From CAZCWM01 sp964622625 (lineage in GTDB: Bacteria; Planctomycetota; Phycisphaerae; Phycisphaerales; Phycisphaeraceae): a stretch of 64,000 bases of DNA. The notes beneath the pieces were generated by a model. That model had not been told where the DNA came from. It was given only the letters and a program-made list of their open reading frames with translations, and made no database searches. Positions 57,101 through 64,000 of the stretch are shown here, one piece after another. The stretch covers positions 1 to 64,000 of the forward strand of contig CAZUUQ010000002.1 of the NCBI GenBank assembly GCA_964622625.1. Reading direction: 5' to 3'. Each line of letters begins with the position of its first letter. The stretch's first letter is position 1. The translations under genes and the position numbers were made by a program.

Positions 57101-58775
57101 TACCGGCGGTACGGGAGGTACTGGCGGCACGGGCGGAACCGGTGGTGACACGGGCGGCACGGGTGGCGATACCGGTGGCACCGGCGGCACGGGTGGTACG
57201 GGTGGCGGCACCGGCGGTACGGGTGGCGACACGGGCGACACGGGCGGCACAGGCGGATCCGGTGGTGATCCCAGTCAGGCTCTCGACATGGGCATGAACC
57301 TGTCGTTCGTGAACTATTACACTCTCGAATGGGTCTTTGTTGACGTGATCAAGTCGACCACTGGATGGGGCCCGCAACCGATCAGCTATGGGGCGCCGGT
57401 GATCGAGGGTGTGGAGACGACGGCCGACGGCTGGCCGCTGCTCAAGGACGGGCAGGCTGTGGGTACGCTCATGTTGCGCGACTTGGACGGTCATTACCCT
57501 GCCGGCACGTATGTATGCACATTCGACGGCGACGGCGAGTTGACATTCAAATACGATGGCGTGAATTTTTCCCGCGTCAGCTCGAATCGTTACCTGGTGC
57601 ACGTGGATAAGCCGACCAGTGCCGGCATCTACATGACCATCATCCGCAGCGACCGTTCGAATCCAGTGCGCAACATCCGCATGTGGATGCCCGGTTTCGA
57701 GAACGCCCAGTCGCCGTTCCATCCCCTGTTCAAGGAGCGGCTGGCGCCCTTCAAGGCCTTTCGGTTCATGGACTGGGACCGGACCAACGGCAGCAAACGA
57801 GTGAACTGGAGCGATCGCCCCAAGCCCACCGACGCCCGTCAGGGCACGGGCAATGGCGTCGCCTACGAGTACATGATTCAGTTGTGCAACGAAACCGGCA
57901 GCGATCCGTGGGTCTGCGTGCCGCACCTGGCCAATGACAATTACATCCGCCAGATGGCCCGCCTGTTCCGCGACCAACTGGATCCCGACCGGAAAATTTA
58001 CCTTGAGTGGTCCAACGAGATATGGAACTACGGCTTTGAGCAGAGCAAGTGGCTGCGGAGCCTCGACGGCACATTCCCCGATAACTGGGCGGCGAAGCTG
58101 GACAACGTGTTCCGCATCTGGCACGAGGAGTTCGCGGGCCAGACACACCGCGTGGTCCGCGTCGTGGCCGCTCAGCATGCGGGCATCCACCACGCTGAAA
58201 ACCTGCTGTCTCGGCTAAACGGGAATTACGACGCCGTCTCGTGCGGCGCCTATTTCAAGCCGGACAACGATGTCAAGAAAGCGTATACATCCGCCACGAA
58301 GCCGTCCGACGTGATCCGCGATACGCGGCTGGAAACCGAGAGGCGCTGGATTCCGCTGCTTCAGCGTTATGCCGATCTGATCAAGAGCTATGAGCAGAAA
58401 CTGGGCCGCGATCTTCTGTTCCTGATCTACGAGGGCGGCCAGCACATCGTGTCCGGTCCCACCGAAGTCGGCGACCCCTACCGGCAGGCGATCTACGACG
58501 CTCAGATTCATCCGGAGATGTACGACCTCTACATGATGATGATGAAGGCGTTCAAGGACATGGGCGGCGATGTGTTCTTCGCGTTCAACTACATCGGTGT
58601 GCGGCAGAACAAGTGGGGCTCATGGGGCCACCTGGAGTACCAGGACCAGGATCTGAGCAAGATGCCGGCGCCGAAGTTCCAGGCGCTTCTGGACGCGGCT
58701 GACGGGCGCTGGCCGGCGCAGACCGGTTCCGGCACCAGCACGGCCGAACCGATTGTGGCCAGTTCCTTTGACTGA
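54114..58775 (+). CDS. Secreted modular clan-A glycoside hydrolase with dockerin-like and choice-of-anchor-D domains
   Basis: 1553 residues from ATG 54114 (GAGG about 8 nt upstream). In order: signal peptide (about 1-45); acidic linker; dockerin-like pair of Ca2+ loops, VGDFNRDGLVDSQDVALLLA (about 95) and LGDFNGDGVFDTTDLDLFWA (about 138); Gly/Ser-rich linker (243-288) and Thr/Pro linker; five choice-of-anchor-D/ASH-like repeats of about 117 residues (399-985) each with an SNDP segment; Gly-Thr linker (997-1053); C-terminal TIM-barrel (1057-1533). The barrel has EWSNEIWN (acid/base Glu1302) and LIYEGGQH (nucleophile Glu1440), typical of GH clan A. It ends without a PEP-CTERM anchor. It probably cleaves an extracellular polysaccharide of unknown type. 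Confidence 0.85.
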   Translation: MNAAAQRMTNSGRRLARPMAGWLAVLTAALLLGWLPWSGLPSASAAEEQPTTQDVAEVETPGEPEVVDNGENEVQSDALDESGEEADASDQALVGDFNRDGLVDSQDVALLLAALADPERYVREVDATLTLEQLAALGDFNGDGVFDTTDLDLFWAAVLETESTSGDWSEDEAGQGTEQEQMQTLLEELKQQMTDAGQLDEDSQDLTSMSLALADTSSEVELSGSEPADTTKTRGTAVRGFHSGGGVLRTAGSGGGGGGSSGGGLPSSGGGGSGGGGGGGGSSNGGGAGVLPDDTTGGTGSIGDGTDTSAGGNTGGSDTAEPTDPTGSTDGDTAPTDPTAGNEPTPTTDPTDPTEPTVPGDTTGGDTGDGTVPTNPSDFPFGGGEPTPHTDPVPTPQPSIDVQMSGWSDVHTVPLGQVELGQTASQAVTIRNLGTADLRVTSVSGANSAFSISPTNGGGGGDDWLIAPNGSRSMTVTFAPQTVGSASTTLTIASNDPARSSYSLKVEGEGFRVPTPKIDVRYSGIVSAQNMAFDTVYLGQQRTQTVSIHNLGDADLVVTSIDGLPAPYTTSPSNGTGSGDDFTIAPGGSRNLDVTFAPQTEGNFAGTLWIRSNDPDRAAWTLLVSGRGAVEPQPQIDVRQGSTPNIRLLAFDNVEIGQTMSVALAVANTGTADLRISHVSGLPAAYQVQPANGSGSGDDWVIAPGQTQAMTIVFSPQQIGSHAGTLVLTSNDPNAGQYNIAVTGAGQAVPEPNIAVDLVGGSANVQSVSFGQIEVGQTSQRTLTVRNTGDAELIVDRVSGLPTGFSVDPANASPGVGDWHIAPGGSRNFTLTFTPTSVGGFGHTLTIHSNDLDAATYAIAVQAQAVAAAAPVIDITGEGVSSNLQAVSFGTVFIGQSAAKGLILYNKGDAPLVVTAATPGAGYSVSPVNQTGNGSDDWTIAPGALRTMTVSFTPTASGVNSSVLLVTSNDPQRPNYTIALTGSGAVLDPVVDDDPDTGGTGGTGGTGGTGGDTGGTGGDTGGTGGTGGTGGGTGGTGGDTGDTGGTGGSGGDPSQALDMGMNLSFVNYYTLEWVFVDVIKSTTGWGPQPISYGAPVIEGVETTADGWPLLKDGQAVGTLMLRDLDGHYPAGTYVCTFDGDGELTFKYDGVNFSRVSSNRYLVHVDKPTSAGIYMTIIRSDRSNPVRNIRMWMPGFENAQSPFHPLFKERLAPFKAFRFMDWDRTNGSKRVNWSDRPKPTDARQGTGNGVAYEYMIQLCNETGSDPWVCVPHLANDNYIRQMARLFRDQLDPDRKIYLEWSNEIWNYGFEQSKWLRSLDGTFPDNWAAKLDNVFRIWHEEFAGQTHRVVRVVAAQHAGIHHAENLLSRLNGNYDAVSCGAYFKPDNDVKKAYTSATKPSDVIRDTRLETERRWIPLLQRYADLIKSYEQKLGRDLLFLIYEGGQHIVSGPTEVGDPYRQAIYDAQIHPEMYDLYMMMMKAFKDMGGDVFFAFNYIGVRQNKWGSWGHLEYQDQDLSKMPAPKFQALLDAADGRWPAQTGSGTSTAEPIVASSFD
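57103..57270 (+). repeat. Gly-Thr-Gly coding repeat tract
   Basis: About 165 bp of degenerate ggcggtacg-type units encoding (GGT)n and (GGD)n linker between the anchor-D repeats and the glycosidase barrel. It is prone to length change and to assembly error. Confidence 0.8.
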
Positions 58776-58822
58776 TCGCCCAGCGTCTGCCGCGGCGAGG
58801 ACGGCCGCAAGCACGTGACAAA

Positions 58823-58868
58823 GACCCCCGGCCGCCATTGGACGTGTGTCCAGCGGCGGCCGGGGGTC
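58823..58868 (+). terminator. Strong terminator-type stem-loop after the glycosidase gene
   Basis: GACCCCCGGCCGCC pairs perfectly with GGCGGCCGGGGGTC across an 18-nt loop region, 47 bp after the stop codon, and is followed by ATGCTTTTG. The stem is very stable, but the T-run is short. Confidence 0.75.
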
Positions 58869-58883
58869 ATGCTTTTGCCGGCC

Positions 58884-58957
58884 GCATCGGCGGAAAGTCT
58901 GTGTCCCCCTGCGACCAGTCCGCTACGGCGAAAGCGGGTTGCCGGCTATGCCGATGC
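58884..58957 (+). ncRNA. Candidate structured leader RNA upstream of the flippase gene
   Basis: GCATCGGC (58884-58891) and GCCGATGC (58950-58957) close a 74-nt element whose interior includes CCGC/GCGG and CGGC/GCCG pairings and a GGCGAAAGC stretch. It begins 15 bp after the terminator stem, so it probably belongs to a new transcript. It lacks the GGGCAAACC and GACGCAAAGCC motifs of c-di-GMP-I riboswitches. No known class is recognised. Confidence 0.3.
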
Positions 58958-59088
58958 TAGGACGAGGCCAGTGACATGCGCGCAGCTCGCGGGTGCGAGG
59001 GGCAATTCCTAAGATGCCCAGGTGCACACGGCTCCGTGGCGATCAGGGGCCCGCCTGGGGTTGTTGCCCTGCATTGTGTGAAAAGGCT

Positions 59089-60632
59089 ATGACGCAACGC
59101 GGTTCCATGGCGATCGCCGAACAACGCGATGACGGCGCGAGTCTGCTTCAACCGCCAACGGTCTCCGGCGGCTCATTGAAGCGCCGTGCGGTGCGCGGCT
59201 CCCTGTGGACGATCGGAGGCTATGGGGTCGCACAGATACTGCGCCTCGGCTCCAATCTCATTCTCACTCGCCTGCTCTTTCCCGAGGCTTTCGGCCTGAT
59301 GACGCTGGTGAACGTCTTCATGCAGGGGCTCCAGATGTTCTCGGACGTTGGCATCGGTCCCTCGATCGTGCAAAATGTGCGGGGCGAGGAAAGGGCGTTT
59401 CGCGACACCGCGTGGANNNNNNNNNNNNNNNNNNNNNNNNNNNNNNNNNNNNNNNNNNNNNNNNNNNNNNNNNNNNNNNNNNNNNNNNNNNNNNNNNNNN
59501 NNNNNNNNNNNNNNNNTCGATCGTGCAAAATGTGCGGGGCGAGGAAAGGGCGTTTCGCGACACCGCGTGGACCATCCAGGTGGCTCGCGGCTTCGGTCTG
59601 TGGGCGGCTGCAGCGCTTCTGGCGTGGCCGGCAGCATGGTTTTTTGGCGAGCCGATGCTGCTGTGGCTGATTCCCGTGGCGGCCGCTTCAGCCGCCATCG
59701 CCGGGTTCAATTCCACCAAGATTTTTCTCGCCAGCCGCCGCGTTGTGCTGGAGCGCCTGACCACCATTGAACTGATCAGCCAGGTTCTGGGCATCCTCGG
59801 CCTCGTGATTCTCGCGTGGCTGTTGCGTTCCGTCTGGGCTCTGGTCGTCGGCGGGCTGATCATTGCACTGGCCAAAGCCGTGCTCAGTCAGTTCGCCTTG
59901 CCCGGCCGCCCCGATCGACTGGGTTGGGATGCCGATTGCGCGCGCGAGCTGTTGAGTTTCGGCAAGTGGATATTCTTCGGCTCCATTCTGGGCTTCATCG
60001 CGCTCCAGGGCGATCGCGTCGTGTTCGGCCGGTATCTCACCGCCGCGGAGCTTGGTCTTTTTCACATCGCTGTGCTCATTCCCGATGTGCCCAAGCAGAT
60101 CATCAACCAGATGTCGCATCGTGTCGTCTTCGGCGCGATGGCGCACGTGCATCGCGATCGACCTCAGGACGTGAAGCGGAACTTTTACCGCGTGCGGCTG
60201 CGGCTCGATCTGATCCTGCTGCTCCTTGGCGCTCTGGTGGTCTGCGGGCCGCAGGTGGTCGAGTTCCTCTTCGACCCCCGCTATGCCGCTGCGGGATGGA
60301 TGCTTCAGCTCGTGGCCATACGCGCCGCATGCTTCTGCCTCAGCCGGCCGACATTCGCTTTGCAGACCGCCCGGGGACGGCCACAGGCGATGATGTGGCG
60401 ACATGTGGTCAGCCTGCCGATGGTTGTTGTGGGGATGCCCATTGGGTTTGAACTTGGTGGCGTCCAAGGGGCCCTGATCGTGGTCGCCGTTTCGGAAGTG
60501 CCAAGCCTTATAATGTCGTGGGTCATGCTGGCGCGGGCAAACGTACTGTCGCCGCTTCGTGAACTGTGGGGCCTGGTTGTACTGGCGGTGGGGGCCGGGG
60601 CCGGTCTGCTGGCTGTATGGATCGTCGGCTGA
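59089..60632 (+). CDS. Wzx-type polysaccharide flippase (MOP superfamily), interrupted by an assembly gap
   Basis: The 5' part starts at MTQRGSMAIAEQRDD and runs through LKRRAVRGSLWTIGGYGVAQ, NLILTRLLFPEAFGLMTLVN and MFSDVGIGPSIVQ, the N-terminus of the polysaccharide-transport family. The 3' part continues through AGFNSTKIFLASRRVVLERL and FGKWIFFGSILGFIALQGDR to about twelve membrane helices. The 100-N gap plus 55-bp duplicate (155 nt) shifts frame by two. Removing it joins both parts in one frame, giving about 462 residues. It moves lipid-linked oligosaccharide across the inner membrane. The alternative start MAIAEQ at 59107 is possible. Confidence 0.88.
59362..59416. repeat. 55-bp contig-end duplicate, left copy
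   Basis: Identical to 59517-59571 across the gap, inside the flippase gene. Assembly overlap, not a biological repeat. Confidence 0.9.
59417..59516. other. Assembly gap of 100 Ns
   Basis: Exactly 100 Ns between two copies of the same 55 bp. Removing the gap and one copy restores the flippase open frame, so no bases need be missing. Confidence 0.95.
59517..59571. repeat. 55-bp contig-end duplicate, right copy
   Basis: Identical to 59362-59416 and carries the same SIVQNVRGEERAFRDTAW coding segment. Confidence 0.9.
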
Positions 60633-60672
60633 GTTGCCCAGGTCACTGGGCACAAAGGTACTACAACCTCAA

Positions 60673-61575
60673 ATGACGCCACCGCTGATTCATATCGGTC
60701 TGCACAAAACAGGCACCACATGGATGCAGCGCCGATTGTTCATCGATCGGGAGATCGGCTTTGACATGCCGTGGCCGCGCGGACGCGAGCGGGCCATCCT
60801 GCTGTTCGTCAATGCCCCGCCTTTTAGCTTTGACCCGCAGACCACGCGGCAGGCCTTCGCCGAGGGCATGGCTGAGTGTGAGCGGCAGGGACTGGTCCCC
60901 GTCATCTCGCATGAGGGTCTGTCGGGCCGCCCGATCGAGGGTATCTATGACGGCCAGGCCATTGCCCAGCGCCTGCACAGCGTGTTTCCGGAGGGGCGCG
61001 TGCTGATCACCATCCGCGAGCAGCGGTCGATGATGAAGTCGCTCTACCGCCAATACATCCGTCAGCGCGGCATCGGCGGGCCGGACCATTTCTTCGAGCG
61101 GTCCGACTACGGTGAGACCTACTACCAGCTTTGCCGGGCCCACCACCTCGAATACCATCACATGATCGTCTACTACCAGGAACTGTTCTCCCCAGCGCAG
61201 GTTCTGGCGCTGCCCTTCGAGATGCTGCGCAACAGCCCCGTGGAGTTTTCCCGGCGCATCTGTGAGCACGCCGGACTGACGCTACGAAAGGAACCGTCAA
61301 TGGAGCACGACAATGTCGGCATGCGCGGCGGGGCGCTGGAGGCTGTGCGGCGGATGAATCGCTGGCTGCCGGCAAGGTTCTGGAATCGACGTGATGCGAT
61401 GGAGAAATGGCTGATTCGCCGTGGCAAACTTCTGGACAGGCTGTTCAACGGCGAGAAAGTGGAACAGCGCCTCGATGCTTTTGTCGAGGAATATGCTCGC
61501 GACCGATTTTCGCAGAGTAACGCGATCACGTCCGAGCTGACGGGCAACGATCTGAAAAGCCACGGATACCTGTAG
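60673..61575 (+). CDS. PAPS-dependent sulfotransferase family protein
   Basis: 300 residues. LIHIGLHKTGTTWMQRRLFI has the 5'-phosphosulfate-binding loop (HKTGTTWMQ, 11-19). LITIREQRSMMKSLYRQYIR matches the 3'-phosphate-binding block (Arg115, Ser123). The remaining sequence is typical of bacterial sulfotransferases acting on glycans. It follows the flippase by 40 bp, so sulfation of the exported polysaccharide or its lipid-linked unit is a fair inference. No signal peptide is present, and action at the cytoplasmic side is expected. ATG 60673 is chosen to start at the conserved first strand. Convergent with dxs. Confidence 0.86.
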   Translation: MTPPLIHIGLHKTGTTWMQRRLFIDREIGFDMPWPRGRERAILLFVNAPPFSFDPQTTRQAFAEGMAECERQGLVPVISHEGLSGRPIEGIYDGQAIAQRLHSVFPEGRVLITIREQRSMMKSLYRQYIRQRGIGGPDHFFERSDYGETYYQLCRAHHLEYHHMIVYYQELFSPAQVLALPFEMLRNSPVEFSRRICEHAGLTLRKEPSMEHDNVGMRGGALEAVRRMNRWLPARFWNRRDAMEKWLIRRGKLLDRLFNGEKVEQRLDAFVEEYARDRFSQSNAITSELTGNDLKSHGYL

Positions 61576-61646
61576 ATGCATCCGTTCGCCGGGTTGCCGC
61601 GGTCTCGCCGCCCCGGTTGCGCGATGTTTTTGCCGCGCGTCTGGCT

Positions 61647-63599
61647 TCAACGTACCGCATGCACGGCGTTGACGGCCACGGCGATGCGCGGTGACGCCAC
61701 CACGCCGTTCTCATCGAGAATCAGCCGGGCCTTGCGGGCGATGCCCGCGGCATCCAGGCCCGCGTCGGCGAGCTGGCGGCGTCGGCTGTTCTGCGCCACC
61801 CACTGCTCGGCCATGCCCAGCCGGTGGATGCCGGTCGTCGGCAGGCCATGCTCGTTGCACGCTTCCAGCACCGCGGAACCGAAGCCGCCGGTGATCAAGT
61901 GATCCTCGACGGTGAGAATCGGCACGCGCTGCTCAATCAGGTCGGCGATAAGGGTGATGTCCACCGGTTTGGCGAAGCGGGCGTCGTAGAGGGCGATGTT
62001 GTAGCCCTGGGGGGCCAATTCGTCGACGGCCGCCACGGCGTTGTAGAGCAGCGTGCCGTAGGCCATGATCGCCAGCTCCGGCCGCGCCCCGCGGGCCGGC
62101 CGCACGAGGTTGGCCTTGCCCAGTTCGAAGGGTGGGGGGTTGTCCTGCAGTGGATGGGGCGCCACTTCGTCGCGCGGGTAGCGGATGAACGACGGGCCGT
62201 TCTCGTATTGGCGCATGAACTCCAGTCCCGCGCGCAGCGTCGGCTCGTCGCTCGCGGCCAGCAGGACCGCACCGGGGAAGACGCGGAACATCGCCACGTC
62301 CATGAAGCCGTGATGCACAGCCCCGTCGCCGCCGACAAAGCCGGCCCGGTCCATGCACACCCGCACGGCCAGACCCTGCAGCGCCACCTCCTGGAATACC
62401 TGGTCCAGGGCCCGCTGCGAGAAGGTCGAGTAGACGGCGAAGAAGGGCTTGACACCCGCCTTGGCCATGCCGGCACACATGTCCATCGCGTGCGATTCAC
62501 AGATACCCGTATCCAGAGTGCGTTCGGGCAGCTCGCTCATGACCTTCGCCAGCCCCGTACCGTCGGGCATCGCGGCCGTGACCGCGAACACTTTCTCATC
62601 ACGCTGCATCAGTTCGATCATCGCGTCGGCATATGCGGACGTGAACGACCGGCCGCTGCTCTTGAGCTCGACGCGGCAGCCTTCGACGGTAAACGGCTTG
62701 GGGGAGTGAAACGTGGTCGGGTCGCCGGTGGAGAAGTCAAAGCCGTTGCCCTTGACGGTCTTGCAGTGCAGCAGGATGGGCCGATCGATGTCCTTGACCT
62801 CGCCGAGCATGTCGACGAGTGTCGGCAGATCATGGCCGTCGATGGGACCGACGCAGACCAGTCCGAAGTGCTCGAACATGTGGTCGTGGGCGATGGCGGC
62901 GCGCAGCAGTTCGCCGCCGCGGTGGTACATCTCCTCGAGGATGGACCCGCCGGGCAGGCGTTTGACCACTTCATGAGCCCGTTTCTTGATGTCGCCGAAG
63001 GTGGCGCTGACACGAACGCGGTCGAAGTAACTGGCGATGGCGCCCTGCGGCTTGGCGATGGACATGCCGTTGTCATTGAGTACGACCAGGAACTGCCGCT
63101 TGAGCGTGCCGGCGTTGTTGAGGCCTTCGAGCGCCACACCGTTGACGATGGAGGCGTCGCCCACCAGAGCCACGGCCCGGCGGTCGCCGTGGCCGAGCAA
63201 CTGATCGCCACGGGCCATGCCCACGGCCGTGGAGATGGCTGTGCCGGCGTGGCCGACGCTGAACAGGTCGTAGGGGCTTTCCTTCGGTTCGGGGAAGCCG
63301 CTCATGCCCTCGCTGGTGCGCAGCTTGCCCAGCAGGGGCAGGCGGCCGGTCAGCAGCTTGTGCGGGTAGCACTGGTGGCCGACGTCGAACAACAGGCGGT
63401 CGCGGCTGAAATCGAAAACGTAGTGCAGGGCGATGGTCAGTTCGACCACGCCGAGGTTCGGCGCCAAGTGGCCGCCGGTGCGGCTGACCTGGTCGCAGAT
63501 GGCCTGGCGGATCTCCTGGGCCAAGTCGGGCAACTGCTCGATGTCCAACTTCTTGAGGTCGGCCGGACTGTGGATGGCCGGCAGCAGAGAGGTCGCCAT
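61647..63599 (-). CDS. dxs: 1-Deoxy-D-xylulose-5-phosphate synthase
   Basis: 650 residues. First enzyme of the MEP isoprenoid pathway, condensing pyruvate and glyceraldehyde-3-phosphate with thiamine diphosphate. LLFDVGHQCYPHKLLTGR, SVGHAGTAISTAVGMARG, ALVGDASIVNGVALEGLNNA (ThDP-binding GD-x-N type) and FVGGDGAVHHGFMDVAMFRV are conserved, and the C-terminal LTVEDHLITGGFGSAVLEAC is the transketolase C-domain. The Met at 63599 starts the normal N-terminus (LPAIHSPADLKKLDIEQLPD). The upstream minus-strand gene looks like a polyprenyl synthetase, a common partner, but the 281 bp between them has no clear feature. Confidence 0.97.
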   Translation of the reverse strand: MATSLLPAIHSPADLKKLDIEQLPDLAQEIRQAICDQVSRTGGHLAPNLGVVELTIALHYVFDFSRDRLLFDVGHQCYPHKLLTGRLPLLGKLRTSEGMSGFPEPKESPYDLFSVGHAGTAISTAVGMARGDQLLGHGDRRAVALVGDASIVNGVALEGLNNAGTLKRQFLVVLNDNGMSIAKPQGAIASYFDRVRVSATFGDIKKRAHEVVKRLPGGSILEEMYHRGGELLRAAIAHDHMFEHFGLVCVGPIDGHDLPTLVDMLGEVKDIDRPILLHCKTVKGNGFDFSTGDPTTFHSPKPFTVEGCRVELKSSGRSFTSAYADAMIELMQRDEKVFAVTAAMPDGTGLAKVMSELPERTLDTGICESHAMDMCAGMAKAGVKPFFAVYSTFSQRALDQVFQEVALQGLAVRVCMDRAGFVGGDGAVHHGFMDVAMFRVFPGAVLLAASDEPTLRAGLEFMRQYENGPSFIRYPRDEVAPHPLQDNPPPFELGKANLVRPARGARPELAIMAYGTLLYNAVAAVDELAPQGYNIALYDARFAKPVDITLIADLIEQRVPILTVEDHLITGGFGSAVLEACNEHGLPTTGIHRLGMAEQWVAQNSRRRQLADAGLDAAGIARKARLILDENGVVASPRIAVAVNAVHAVR

Positions 63600-63880
63600 G
63601 ATGGGGGTGTTCCTTATGATGGCCGCCGCGGCCGCGACCCATGAATCCAGAAACGTGTCGGGCCGTGAGCCCTGTGTCGCCATTGCACCGCCTTGCCCTT
63701 GGCCGGCCGCGGACCGGCGAGAAGCGGAACGATGTTGGCGGAGGATGCGGTCATGGGCGGCGCTCGTAAGTTCACAAAAAAACAATTGAGTTCGCTCTGA
63801 AGGACGACATTCTAGTGGCCCGTGGCTTTTGCTGCAGGCGCCGATGGGGGCCGGTGGTTGCCAGTGCGGTAAAGTCGCGG

Positions 63881-64000
63881 CTATCGGCAGCGGACTGCCA
63901 TGTAGTCACAAAGCTGCCGCAAGGCCGCCGTCTGACTGTGTTGCTGTGAATCACCGTCATCGAGGTTGTCGAGCGCTTCCTGCGCCCGGGATGTCAGGCG
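63881..64000 (-). CDS. C-terminal end of a probable polyprenyl (farnesyl/geranylgeranyl) diphosphate synthase
   Basis: Thirty-nine residues enter from the window edge and end in a TAG stop at 63881. The sequence AQEALDNLDD, then AALRQLCDYMAVRCR, resembles the last helices of IspA-type synthases (A-x-x-A-L-x-x-L ... L-x-x-L-x-x-Y-x-x-x-R). The gene lies directly upstream of dxs on the same strand, as in ispA-dxs pairs elsewhere. The fragment is too short to be sure. Confidence 0.5.
   Translation of the reverse strand, partial: RLTSRAQEALDNLDDGDSQQHSQTAALRQLCDYMAVRCR

Larger units (their letters stand above)
58776..59088. other. 313-bp intergenic region between the glycosidase and flippase genes
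   Basis: Contains the terminator stem-loop (58823-58868) and the structured element (58884-58957). From 58958 to 59088 I see no gene and no clear promoter. Confidence 0.5.

Noticed and set aside
57103..57270. CRISPR or tandem regulatory repeat
   Set aside because: Units are in frame and code for Gly-Thr-Gly linker inside a protein, with no spacers.
54114..58775. PEP-CTERM substrate of the exosortase
   Set aside because: The C-terminus ends ...AEPIVASSFD with no hydrophobic helix or basic tail.
58884..58957. c-di-GMP-I (GEMM) riboswitch
   Set aside because: The GAAA-loop and GGGTTGCC pieces are reminiscent, but the invariant GGGCAAACC and GACGCAAAGCC blocks are absent.

Overview
The window is GC-rich, gene-dense bacterial chromosome, most likely from a planctomycete-type organism (Planctomycetota, perhaps a Phycisphaerae relative). 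This placement is an inference. It rests on the mix seen here: an exosortase/exopolysaccharide operon, a very large TPR protein and a very large beta-propeller protein, a dockerin-bearing secreted glycosidase with choice-of-anchor-D repeats, heptose-LPS genes, a Csp-type copper-storage gene, ThuA and UroD-like proteins, and a complete Mrp antiporter. No rRNA is present to settle it. Two 100-N gaps (26061-26160 and 59417-59516) are each flanked by the same 55 bp on both sides. They look like unmerged contig overlaps, and removing 155 nt at the second one restores the flippase reading frame.

Layout. 1-4085 (minus): lysR then gltB, the latter cut by the window edge. 4392-11275: a GT4 glycosyltransferase, a membrane-anchored TAXI receptor, a UroD-like protein, an alpha/beta hydrolase, a secreted beta-helix protein and a HIT protein. 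11527-18057 (plus): mrpABCDEFG, a seven-gene Na+(K+)/H+ antiporter operon. 18067-23365: an M55 aminopeptidase, an FAD oxidoreductase, a ThuA protein, then a plant-type glucuronokinase beside galU. 23473-23558: tRNA-Leu(CAA). 23665-28216: LPS-core genes (GT4, heptosyltransferase, GmhB-like phosphatase) around a frameshifted copper-storage gene. 28260-32678 (minus): pfkB-asd-pyrR-pyrB-gmk. 32825-40187 (plus): a giant propeller/TPR protein, infC, a variant protein kinase and a dihydrouridine synthase.

40148-53730 (minus) is an exopolysaccharide/exosortase locus: WecG/TagA glycosyltransferase, a degenerate NDP-sugar transferase-like protein, exosortase, EpsI-like protein, a Wzc-like chain-length ATPase, a phosphoglycosyl transferase and a 1401-aa TPR protein, several joined by 1-4 nt overlaps. 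A GT2 and a small membrane protein follow. From 54114 on the plus strand come a 1553-aa modular clan-A glycoside hydrolase, a Wzx-type flippase and a sulfotransferase. Together these suggest synthesis, sulfation, export and trimming of an extracellular polysaccharide. The window closes with dxs and the C-terminus of a probable polyprenyl synthetase (minus).

The most unusual features are an MshEN-like (possibly c-di-GMP-binding) module inserted inside the Wzc-like ATPase domain, the glucuronokinase-galU pair, the anchor-less modular glycosidase with a long structured leader, and a GmhB-like phosphatase fused to a membrane tail.
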